Origin: Lachnospiraceae bacterium
Lineage (GTDB): Bacteria; Bacillota; Clostridia; Lachnospirales; Lachnospiraceae
Length of the DNA stretch: 64,000 nucleotides
Assembly: GCA_017472605.1 (NCBI GenBank)
Contig: JAFUPV010000002.1
Span: 124,001 to 188,000 of the forward strand
Direction of reading: 5' to 3'
Position 1 is the stretch's first letter; the number at the start of each line of letters is the position of its first letter. The translations under genes were made by a program, and so were the position numbers. Shown here one piece after another: positions 16,740-24,392 of the stretch. Below the pieces are notes generated by a model, which was given only the letters and a program-made list of their open reading frames with translations, did no database searches and had not been told where the DNA came from.

Positions 16740-17665
16740 CCAATCTCCTTCCCACATCTGCTGCATGCCGAAAGCGAGGTCTGATTCCGGTTAATCCGGC
16801 GAATATTTCTGGTCAGTCCGGAGCAGTTCAGTCGACTGTGATAGCAGTCTCCATTTTCAGTAACATACACCAGAAATCCGCTCAGCTCCTCTTTGCACAA
16901 TTCACAGGCATCGTAACGCCCGCCTCCGGAATTTCGAAGTCCTTCTACTTCAGAAGCAGAAACACTTCGTATCGCCAGCTTCAAGTGAGAACACTCCAGA
17001 CTGGTATGATATACACTTCCATGTTCTGTTATATATACCAGCGTCTCCCCATCTTCCTCTGCCGGAGCTTTCCAGCGAACGGTTCCGCTCCAGACAAATC
17101 TCCGGCTCCGCTGGGACAGATTCAGCGTCACAACTTCATCCGGCAGAAAAGGGAGCTTTACCTGGTAGCTGACAATCAGATCAATGGCTCCATCCTCATC
17201 CGGAAATCGGGACTGCAGAAGAGTCAATCCCGAATATCCGCCTTTCAGCCAGGCGGCTTCATCGGTTTCCTTCTCTAAGCGATCCAGAATCAACGTTCTG
17301 ACATATGCTGCTGTAATTCCCCAGGTAAGCAGTTCGCTGACAATTCCATCCACTCCCTCCAGTGTTTCCCTGTCCTCCTCCTCACTTACCTGCTCAACCG
17401 CATAGTAGAAGGCACTGACCTGTTTCGCCGCGCAGTCCATTGCACTTTGCAGACAAAGCTGAAAACGCAGCACGTCAAACAACAGCAGAAAGCAGACCAT
17501 CAGCATCAAAAATGCAGGAAGAACCAGGGAAGCCTCTATGGTAAGACTGCCGGAACATGTGAAAGATGTCTTTTTATATGCCGGATGAAACAATGATTGG
17601 TACCTGGAGAGTTCCTTTCTTGCTTTTTTGTTCATTAATGCAGTGTTCTCCGAATAAAAAGACAC
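16736..17665 (-). CDS. TadE-like pseudopilin with two Ada-type Cys/His motifs
   Basis: 309 residues from a GTG start with GGGAGG 8 bases upstream. A basic leader of about 40 residues ends in GSLTIEASLVLPAFLMLMV, the cleavage site and hydrophobic helix of a TadE-type pseudopilin. The extracytoplasmic domain is followed by two related C-terminal motifs: VYHTSLECSHL with a later CELC, and CYHSRLNCSGL with a later CSRC. Each has the YHxxxxC...CxxC pattern of small metal-binding modules such as that of Ada, here on an exported protein. They could bind zinc or form disulfides. The next gene, prepilin peptidase, overlaps its stop. Confidence 0.78.
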   Translation of the reverse strand: MSFYSENTALMNKKARKELSRYQSLFHPAYKKTSFTCSGSLTIEASLVLPAFLMLMVCFLLLFDVLRFQLCLQSAMDCAAKQVSAFYYAVEQVSEEEDRETLEGVDGIVSELLTWGITAAYVRTLILDRLEKETDEAAWLKGGYSGLTLLQSRFPDEDGAIDLIVSYQVKLPFLPDEVVTLNLSQRSRRFVWSGTVRWKAPAEEDGETLVYITEHGSVYHTSLECSHLKLAIRSVSASEVEGLRNSGGGRYDACELCKEELSGFLVYVTENGDCYHSRLNCSGLTRNIRRINRNQTSLSACSRCGKEIG

Positions 17666-17689
17666 CTTTCACACCTCCCGTCAATCCTC

Positions 17690-19141
17690 CTAATATCTTG
17701 CAGAAGCACTGGACTGTAGCCGATAGGAACCTCCTGTCCGCATCTGACCTCCGTACAGAACCGGAAAGATCTGGTTTGCCTCTGTTTCCACTTCAACGGT
17801 AATCGAATAAACACAGTCCTTCATCCGAAACTCCGGCTTGTAGCTTCTCATACGGCACTGAATCATATCCATCATCCGATACATTTTTTCTTCTTCCCCG
17901 GTAAGAAAAAGAAACAGGCGCAGATATTCCTGATAGCTTAATCCTTCCTCATAGCAGCCCGCCCCTGTCCACTCTCCACGTATCAGAGAAGGAAGTCCAT
18001 CCAATGATAAACACCATTCCTTTTCCTGCTTATAAAGTGGGACCGGATTTCCACCGATCAGCGTCCGAATATCTGTTATGGATTCACCATATGCCCATGC
18101 TGCAATAACTGCTGCTTTTGCCGCCTCCACCAAAGGAGGAAGCCCCGTCCAGCCCGCGAGAACACCTGCCGCAGCTTCCGCCTGCGCAGTCAGCCACTCA
18201 CTCCTGCAGATTGTCAGCACATTCATCCCTTCGCGCAGCAGCAATAGCTGATTCAGCGTCCCTTCCAGGTTCTTCCGATCACTTTCCTGCCCACAGATAA
18301 TATATTCCAGTTCATACTGAAGAACGGGATTTCTTCCCGGATCCATCACATCATCAAAATGCATCAATGCATATTCACATACCATCAGATTATTCAGCGG
18401 GTCAGAAAGAATTCCTTCAAAGGTACCTTCATCGACTGTCGTATCTGTTGATGGGAAACTTCCCATGTTGTCCTGCTTTCCGGACAGAGGATAACCGGGA
18501 GGAAGAACAAAGGCCAGCACGCCTTTTTTCCTCGCTTCCTCTACTTCATTCAAAATGCTTTCTTCCAGCACTTCCTCATATGTATTGTTCAATTCTTCAT
18601 TCCATTCCTTATCCAGCTCTTCCAGCGCCTGTTTTTCTCCCTGTTTCTGATCTTCCTGGTTTTCCTCTCCTGCCCGTTCTCCATCCTTCATCAGCTGAAG
18701 CTGCTCCAGCACTTCCTGAGCCAGTTCTGCCGGAATCTGATACTTCATGGATTCGAGGATTGAGCGGCAAAACAGATCTCCATCCCTTGCCGTTACCGAC
18801 ACGACTTCTATCACCCGAACTTCCTTTGCCGCCTCCAGAAGAAAATTCCCCTGCATCAGAAATCTGCCTGTACCAATATCCAGCTGATATTCCAGCGCCT
18901 CCATTACCAGCTCATCAAGAGAATAAAATCCAGGCAGATCCTTCTGATTGAGCAGCAGAATGCCAAACTCATCAAACAAATCTCCATCATATCGGGACAG
19001 CAGGGAATCCAGCGCCGCTTCCGTACCGCTTTGAAGCTGATTTTCCAGCATTACACAGCGGGCAGATTCCAATGCTGTTCCGATAAACAGGAAACAGACC
19101 GACAGACACAGACTTAAAAAAATGGTAATACTTCCTTTCAT
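17690..19141 (-). CDS. DUF5702 protein of the Tad locus
   Basis: 483 residues. It starts MKGSITIFLSLCLSVCFLFIG, a pilin-like leader and hydrophobic helix, then the conserved TALESARCVMLENQLQSGTEAALDSLLSRYDGDLF region that marks DUF5702 proteins of Clostridia Tad clusters. A long, Glu/Gln-rich middle section (about residues 170-210) is followed by an alpha-rich domain. It is probably an extracytoplasmic, membrane-anchored component of the pilus machinery. The start at 19141 has AGGAGG six bases upstream, much better than the alternative nine codons earlier. The flp gene ends 48 bases upstream. Confidence 0.82.
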   Translation of the reverse strand: MKGSITIFLSLCLSVCFLFIGTALESARCVMLENQLQSGTEAALDSLLSRYDGDLFDEFGILLLNQKDLPGFYSLDELVMEALEYQLDIGTGRFLMQGNFLLEAAKEVRVIEVVSVTARDGDLFCRSILESMKYQIPAELAQEVLEQLQLMKDGERAGEENQEDQKQGEKQALEELDKEWNEELNNTYEEVLEESILNEVEEARKKGVLAFVLPPGYPLSGKQDNMGSFPSTDTTVDEGTFEGILSDPLNNLMVCEYALMHFDDVMDPGRNPVLQYELEYIICGQESDRKNLEGTLNQLLLLREGMNVLTICRSEWLTAQAEAAAGVLAGWTGLPPLVEAAKAAVIAAWAYGESITDIRTLIGGNPVPLYKQEKEWCLSLDGLPSLIRGEWTGAGCYEEGLSYQEYLRLFLFLTGEEEKMYRMMDMIQCRMRSYKPEFRMKDCVYSITVEVETEANQIFPVLYGGQMRTGGSYRLQSSASARY

Positions 19142-19188
19142 CCGCTGCCTCCTGATCCGATTCTTCATACATTCCGGTATCAGCCGGA

Positions 19189-19362
19189 TTAATACAAGCC
19201 TTCAATTGAGCTGTTCAGATTATCGAAAATGTCATTGACCATGCTGATCAGCTGTTCTCTGAAAATCACAACCAACGCAATCAGAACCACAAGAATCAGA
19301 ATGATCTCTACTGTTCCAACACCATCTTCCGATACCATGCACTGCTTCATTTTTTTCCACAT
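19189..19362 (-). CDS. flp: Flp-type IVb major pilin
   Basis: 57 residues, short enough to be missed by length cut-offs. The protein begins MWKKMKQCMVSEDGVGTVEI, with the processing site before the conserved Glu of GTVE, followed by the hydrophobic stretch IILILVVLIALVVIF and a short polar tail ending NSSIEGLY. This is the standard layout of Flp pilins assembled by the Tad system. A GGAAGGG ribosome site precedes the ATG at 19362. It lies between tadC and the DUF5702 gene, as expected for the major subunit of this locus. Confidence 0.9.
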   Translation of the reverse strand: MWKKMKQCMVSEDGVGTVEIILILVVLIALVVIFREQLISMVNDIFDNLNSSIEGLY

Positions 19363-19478
19363 GTTCCAATCCCTTCCTTTCCATCCGTCTGCAGTTCATC
19401 CTGTCGCTTCTGCGTTTTCCCCTGCTTCTCGCCAAATCCCCAAACCGCACCGCGAATCACATGAACTGCATTACCGAA

Positions 19479-20939
19479 TTACATTGACAGCATTGCCGGT
19501 GTAATCAGTACCGCAATCACCACACCAAGCATTGCCATCATTGGCATTAACAGTTTCGTGTTCAGTGCTTCACCGGCCTTCAATGCCTGATTTTTTCTCA
19601 GTTCCAGTGCCTGAACCATTTCTGCATCCAGCATTCTGCTCATTCCCGCAACTCCCTGCCTGACATTCTGTCCCAGGCAGCTGCCAAGTCTCAGATAACA
19701 GTCCAGACCACATCGCTGCCCAAACATCGGATATGCTGCTGCCTCTCCTGTACCTGCGGAAATCTGTGTCTGTGTCACAAGCATCTCCTCGTACAGATAG
19801 CCCCTGCTCCTAAGTTCTCTTCGATTCTCCTGCCGATACGAATCTGTGATCCGTTCCCATGCTGAGCGAAGCGTCATCCCGCAACTCAGCATGAGACTTA
19901 ATTTAAAAACCAGTGTTGGATATTCCTGGAGAAGCATCTGATTCCGTTCTTCATACTCCTGCTTCATGTTCTGCCTGTCTGCAGCGGCAAGCAGAAGTCC
20001 GATCACAAGAATCAATCCAATCATCCCCCAGGGAACCGTTGTCTTCTCTGTTGAAAAACGAAGCGATTCTCCTCCGGCTGATTCCGGTAAGCGTACCTTT
20101 GCTTCTGTCCGCCCATTCTGATCCATCTGACTCAGTTCCCCCATCAGCAGCTGGTAGTAGTATGCTTCATCCTTCACCGGCGGATATACATGAACCGGAA
20201 CTTCATAGACAGCTTCCATTGCGGCATAGGACAATGACGCAAACAATGACGTTACAATCCCCTCATCCGGTATGTGTTCTGCTGTGATTTCTCCTCTGCT
20301 GTTGATAACCGCCGGATCCGGACTGCTCCACTCTACCCGGATCCCATAGTCCGTTACTGTGACAGGCTCCAGATCCAGCCGAACTTCTTCCCATGCCGGA
20401 TTCTCTCCCAGAGACGCTTCCAGCACATGTACAAATGCTTCATCAAAAATCCGCTGCATCTGTTCTTCTTCCGGTTCTTTTCCTGATATCTCCACATCCA
20501 CAGTAACTGCGTCCGTCCAGGGTCCCTCTACCTGAAGTGTATATTCCTGTGTCTCGCCAAAAGAAGGACGTTCCACCTCCTGAATTTCCTGTTCGCTGCT
20601 TTTACTGATCAAAATCGAAAAAATCAGACCGGCTGATGCACCGGCAACAGCTGCTGCCCAGACTGAAAGTGCCCGTCTCGCACAGCGCAGACGATAACGT
20701 TCCTCCGGAAGATCTCTTACATAAATTGCCTGTGCCCATTCGTCCTCTTCTCCATTCCGGTTTTTTCGGATATACTTCTTCCACAAATCCGCATACCAGA
20801 GACCAAGCGGATACAGCAGTCTCATGACACTTCCTTTTTTTACATGCCGCCGAACCATCTCCTTCTCATAATTGCGGACAAAAATCAGCTGCAGAAACAG
20901 ACATACCAGCGACATACCATAACAAACAATCAGCCACAT
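19479..20939 (-). CDS. tadC: TadC-type platform protein with extracytoplasmic Ig-like insertion
   Basis: 486 residues. The C-terminal 170 residues are a type II secretion F domain (YPTLVFKLSLMLSCGMTLRSAWERI to the final hydrophobic pair). The N-terminal half is unusual: two hydrophobic segments (about 1-20 and 91-112) bracket a basic cytoplasmic stretch, then about 170 residues of strand-rich sequence including VEWSSPDPAVINSRGEIT, which resembles atypical bacterial Ig-like domains, before a third membrane segment near 300-320. TadC normally forms the inner-membrane platform with TadB. The insert would lie outside the membrane and could contact the pilus base or cell wall. AGGGGGA precedes the start. 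Confidence 0.82.
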   Translation of the reverse strand: MWLIVCYGMSLVCLFLQLIFVRNYEKEMVRRHVKKGSVMRLLYPLGLWYADLWKKYIRKNRNGEEDEWAQAIYVRDLPEERYRLRCARRALSVWAAAVAGASAGLIFSILISKSSEQEIQEVERPSFGETQEYTLQVEGPWTDAVTVDVEISGKEPEEEQMQRIFDEAFVHVLEASLGENPAWEEVRLDLEPVTVTDYGIRVEWSSPDPAVINSRGEITAEHIPDEGIVTSLFASLSYAAMEAVYEVPVHVYPPVKDEAYYYQLLMGELSQMDQNGRTEAKVRLPESAGGESLRFSTEKTTVPWGMIGLILVIGLLLAAADRQNMKQEYEERNQMLLQEYPTLVFKLSLMLSCGMTLRSAWERITDSYRQENRRELRSRGYLYEEMLVTQTQISAGTGEAAAYPMFGQRCGLDCYLRLGSCLGQNVRQGVAGMSRMLDAEMVQALELRKNQALKAGEALNTKLLMPMMAMLGVVIAVLITPAMLSM

Positions 20940-20963
20940 ACGGCTCCCCCTTTCTGTTCCCGT

Positions 20964-21761
20964 CTATCTCGAAATCGATTCCAACATTTTTTCTGACAGC
21001 CAGAAAGCACCTGCATAAACTGCCAGACAGACTGTCATCACTAATTTTCCAAGTCCAGTTGTGTACATCACCTCCATCATTTCCGCTGAAGTGAGACAGA
21101 TGTAGACAAGAATTGCGGCCGGCATCAGATTCATTACCTTCTGCTCCATCCGTTTTCCGGCAATCTGTGTTTCAATCTGTATCTCCGTCTGCAGCTTCTG
21201 TGTCAGCTGATCCGCTACCTTTCTCAGCACCTCCGCAAGAGAGACCCCGCTTCTTCTCGACAGGCTGAAAATCTGTCCAAAGTCCCGGATTTCATCCAGC
21301 GGCGCTTCCGCCGAAAAATGAAGCCAGACATTCTCTGCATTTTCTCCCATCCGGATTTCCCGAATCATGCAGGAAAGAATCCGCTCCAGATCTCCCTTTT
21401 TTCCCTGTTCCGCCATCTGATTCCTGGCACTTTCCATCGCGTTTTCAATCGAATATCCGGCCAGAAGAAACGATGCCATCACACCGGCCAGTTCGCGGAA
21501 CTCTTCTCTCAGCACACGGAGCCGCTTTTCGTAACACCGCTTCTTCTTCCGCTTCAGATATTGCCATAGAAAAAGAGGGGAAAGAATCACTCCGGGAATC
21601 ACGCTGTGATAGAAAATGAACGAAATTGCCAGACAGACTCCTGTTCCGGCAGCCACTCCTGACACCTTCTGCCTGCCGGTCAGTTCGTCAGAAATCCGGT
21701 ACAGCGCTACTGTCCGCTGCCATTCCTGTTCTCTTTTTCTGTCCGTCTTCTCACGGCTCAA
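20964..21761 (-). CDS. tadB: TadB-type platform protein
   Basis: 265 residues from a TTG start at 21761, which has GGGAGG six bases upstream and overlaps the end of tadA by 11 bases; an in-frame ATG 24 codons earlier lies deep inside tadA and lacks a ribosome site. Two N-terminal hydrophobic segments (around residues 38-75) precede the F domain (LREEFRELAGVMASFLLAGYSIENAMESA and SLSRRSGVSLAEVLRKVADQL), with further membrane segments at the end. With TadC it forms the inner-membrane platform driven by TadA. Translational coupling with tadA is evident from the overlap. Confidence 0.87.
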   Translation of the reverse strand: MSREKTDRKREQEWQRTVALYRISDELTGRQKVSGVAAGTGVCLAISFIFYHSVIPGVILSPLFLWQYLKRKKKRCYEKRLRVLREEFRELAGVMASFLLAGYSIENAMESARNQMAEQGKKGDLERILSCMIREIRMGENAENVWLHFSAEAPLDEIRDFGQIFSLSRRSGVSLAEVLRKVADQLTQKLQTEIQIETQIAGKRMEQKVMNLMPAAILVYICLTSAEMMEVMYTTGLGKLVMTVCLAVYAGAFWLSEKMLESISR

Positions 21762-22959
21762 ATCCTGCCTCCCGCAGCTTCTCCCGGTGCCGCAGCTCTC
21801 CGCATGGATCCAGACATCCCTGAACAACACCATTCACCTCCCCGGTCTCACGAAACTGAAACAAACGTCTCAATTTTACCTTACCTTCCTCCAGACCATC
21901 TACCTCACTGATTGACAGCACCTTTCGGCTCCTGTCACGCAGCCGCCCCAGATGAACAACTATATCCAGCGCAGACACAATCTGTCTCTGAATTGCAGCA
22001 AGCGGAAGATCCATTCCCATCAATACCATGGTTTCGATTCTGGAAATCATGTCTTCCGGTGAATTGGCATGGCCCGTTGAGATCGACCCGTTATGACCGG
22101 TGGACATTGCCTGAATCATGTCCGCAGCCTCACCACCGCGAATTTCTCCCACGATGATCCGGTCCGGACGCATGCGCAGGCTGTTTCGGATCAGGTCACG
22201 GATCGTAATCTCATACTGTCCTTCCTGATTGGCCGCTCTTGTCTCCAGACGAACCAGATTCGCCACATGAAACAGGCGAAGCTCCGCACTGTCCTCAATG
22301 GTGATTACCCGCTCATCCGATGCAATAAATCCGGCAAGCGCACCAAGAAAGGTGGTTTTTCCGGATCCGGTTCCGCCGGAAATGAACAGATTATACTTTG
22401 CTTTCACCAGGCGCTCCAGAAACGAAGCTGCGTTCTGGTCAAGCGCCCCCCAGCGAATCAGCTGATCCATGTCAGGCGGATGTTCATGAAATCGGCGGAT
22501 TGTGATCACCGGTCCATCCAGCGCCACCGGCGGAAGAACAATGTTCACGCGGGAACCGTCTGCCAACCGGGCATCCACCATAGGACTGGCTTCGTTAACA
22601 CGGCGGTTCACAGCCGACACAATCTGCTGAACCACATCCTCCAGCTTCTGCGGCGTGGAAAAGTGCCGTTCAAACGGACGCAGCTTTCCGTCCTTCTCGA
22701 TGAAGATCTTTCCCGCTCCATTTACCATAACCTCCGTCACGCCTTCTTCATCCAGCGCCTCGCTTAAAATATCCAGCCGACGAAACGAATCGTAGAGAGC
22801 CCGACGGCAGTAAAACCGTTCTGACAGCGGAAAGTAGGAATCACGGCTCAGCTGCATCAGAACGGCATCAATCCGGCTGTAAAGCTCTTCATCCGTGATA
22901 TCTCTTGACAAGTCCAGGCCGTCAGCCACCATCTGCCGGATCGGCTCCAGTTCCCGCAT
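21751..22959 (-). CDS. tadA: TadA/CpaF-type secretion ATPase
   Basis: 402 residues. The hexameric ATPase powers assembly of the Flp pilus from the cytoplasm. Motifs are Walker A SGGTGSGKTTFL, the Asp box VITIEDSAEL, Walker B DRIIVGEIRGGEA and the His box MSTGHNGSISTGHANS. The N-terminal domain contains the CpaF-type GVTEVMVNGAGKIFIE stretch. The ATG at 22959 shares its A with the last base of the tadZ stop (TAATG); GGAG is 7 bases upstream of it. An ATG two codons earlier is too close to the ribosome site. Confidence 0.95.
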   Translation of the reverse strand: MRELEPIRQMVADGLDLSRDITDEELYSRIDAVLMQLSRDSYFPLSERFYCRRALYDSFRRLDILSEALDEEGVTEVMVNGAGKIFIEKDGKLRPFERHFSTPQKLEDVVQQIVSAVNRRVNEASPMVDARLADGSRVNIVLPPVALDGPVITIRRFHEHPPDMDQLIRWGALDQNAASFLERLVKAKYNLFISGGTGSGKTTFLGALAGFIASDERVITIEDSAELRLFHVANLVRLETRAANQEGQYEITIRDLIRNSLRMRPDRIIVGEIRGGEAADMIQAMSTGHNGSISTGHANSPEDMISRIETMVLMGMDLPLAAIQRQIVSALDIVVHLGRLRDRSRKVLSISEVDGLEEGKVKLRRLFQFRETGEVNGVVQGCLDPCGELRHREKLREAGFEP

Positions 22960-23957
22960 TACCATTCTCCCTTCACCAGCGTCCGCACATAGTCTCCCAG
23001 TTCTCCCCAGAGCATCTGCTCCAGGTACATCTCACCGCTGCCGAACGGACGGTAAAACGGCAGTTTCAGTTTCTCGATCCGGGCAAGCTGATCCATTTTA
23101 TTCTTCATTTTCATCCAGCTTTCAAAGCTTTCAATTTTTCCCTGGGACACCGGATCTTCCTTTACCGGCATGTAAATTTTCTGGCAGATGGGGAACTGCT
23201 CCGCTGCAAAGCGGATGCTGCTTCCATAGTCAAGAACAATCACATCGTAGTGACAGACTCGTGCCAGCTCCTGAACCAGACCGGTCACCTGCTCCGTTTT
23301 CATGTCAAAAAGATCCTCCGGGTAGCGCACCGGCGGAATGTAGTCCATGTTATGCCAGCTTTCTGTCAGATTCGCCAGCTGGCCCTTCAACAGCCCCTGG
23401 GCATGGTAAAACAGCGCATCGGAAAGATCGGAGGAGAAAATTCGCCCAAACAGCGCCTCCAATCCGGAAAATTCCTCAAAATTCAGGTAAAGAACCTGTT
23501 TCGTCCGTGACAGCACCTGTGCCAGTGTCAGGGCAAACGACGTTTTCAGGCAGCGGGAAACCGGTGAAAACACCGCCGCAATCTGAACCGGGTGCAGAGC
23601 AGCAATCGTCTCCATCACCTGCATGTCCATTGTTTCATAGCAGGTCATCAGCTCGCGAATCACATGGTCGGAGGACTGAAACCGATACACATAGTGCCCA
23701 TCCGCTTCCGGTGACACTTTCTGAACATCGGTGAGATACACAATCTTTCGCACCGGCAATTCAGAGATTTCCTTCGTCATGGAGGATTCACTGAGCAGAA
23801 GCATGTCAATGGTGTGCGTTTTGCAATACTCTGCCAGTGCCTCCTGACGGGTGAAACACACCATGGAAAAGGGAATGGAATCTTTGCGGTTCAGGTACTC
23901 AGACAACCGCTTGCCATATTCTTCATCCGCATCATAAACAGCCAGAATTTTCTTCAT
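22959..23957 (-). CDS. tadZ: TadZ/CpaE-like ParA-type localisation protein
   Basis: 332 residues. An N-terminal receiver-like domain (MKKILAVYDADEEYGKRLSEYL, with LLLSES in place of the phospho-Asp strand) precedes a MinD/ParA-like domain. The deviant Walker A is degenerate (SPVSRCLKTSFAL), and IVLDYGSS marks the second nucleotide-site strand. Such proteins place the Tad machine in the cell. AAAAGAGG precedes the ATG at 23957; an in-frame start 21 codons earlier has no ribosome site. It is the first gene of the Tad operon, about 190 bases after the promoter. Confidence 0.85.
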   Translation of the reverse strand: MKKILAVYDADEEYGKRLSEYLNRKDSIPFSMVCFTRQEALAEYCKTHTIDMLLLSESSMTKEISELPVRKIVYLTDVQKVSPEADGHYVYRFQSSDHVIRELMTCYETMDMQVMETIAALHPVQIAAVFSPVSRCLKTSFALTLAQVLSRTKQVLYLNFEEFSGLEALFGRIFSSDLSDALFYHAQGLLKGQLANLTESWHNMDYIPPVRYPEDLFDMKTEQVTGLVQELARVCHYDVIVLDYGSSIRFAAEQFPICQKIYMPVKEDPVSQGKIESFESWMKMKNKMDQLARIEKLKLPFYRPFGSGEMYLEQMLWGELGDYVRTLVKGEW

Positions 23958-24144
23958 CAGAAATACCTCTTTTCTTTTGGACAGCCATTCAGACAGAGAA
24001 CGGCCATCTTCCTGATTCATTCGACAGCAGCAATATTCAATTGTTCCGTAGGGGGAATGTTATCTTTTGTAGATTTGAACGGATTGTTCCGCTTTTTCAG
24101 ACGTAAGACAGCTGGAGATTTTCTCCGAAAGAACTGTAAGTCAC
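23958..24144 (-). other. Long 5' leader of the Tad operon
   Basis: About 185 bases lie between the promoter and tadZ. On the minus strand GGAACAAT occurs twice (in GCGGAACAATCCG and ACGGAACAATTGA) and short self-complementary pieces are visible, but I recognise no riboswitch. It is part of the 435-base gap between tadZ and the hydratase gene. Confidence 0.35.
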
Positions 24145-24172
24145 ATTTTACTCGTTTTTTCGTTTTTGTCAA
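24145..24172 (-). promoter_or_regulatory. Sigma-A promoter of the Tad operon
   Basis: Minus strand: perfect -35 TTGACA (24172-24167), 16-base spacer and -10 TAAAAT (24150-24145). Confidence 0.75.
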
Positions 24173-24190
24173 GCATTTTCTGTAAATCAC

Positions 24191-24233
24191 GCATATTGTG
24201 TAGATATTCATTGTTTTTACACATATTGTGTAA
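24191..24233. promoter_or_regulatory. Palindromic operator-like site plus half-site upstream of the Tad promoter
   Basis: TTACACATATTGTGTAA (24217-24233) has perfect 7-base arms TTACACA/TGTGTAA; CATATTGTGTA recurs at 24192-24202. The two share 11 identical bases and lie 19 to 61 bases upstream of the -35 box, the position of an activator site. Confidence 0.5.
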
Positions 24234-24317
24234 TCTTTGTTTGTGGATAACCGTCAAAAAATGTGCATAACCGCCTTTCATCTGCCATCGTTTGCAGAAG
24301 TTCACCCATTCGCACAG

Positions 24318-24357
24318 AAAAAAAGGCCTGAACCGCCATCGTTCGGCATTCAGACCT
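24318..24357 (-). terminator. Intrinsic terminator of the hydratase gene
   Basis: On the minus strand AGGTCTGAATGCCG pairs with CGGTTCAGGCCT (minor mismatches) and is followed by TTTTTTCTG, 36 bases after the hydratase stop. Confidence 0.75.
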
Positions 24358-24392
24358 TTTCTCTCATTTCTATTTTAATTTATTTCAGCGAA

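Noticed and set aside
23958-24144. Riboswitch (cyclic-di-GMP type) in the Tad leader
   Set aside because: No recognisable conserved core could be matched by eye; only short repeats were seen.
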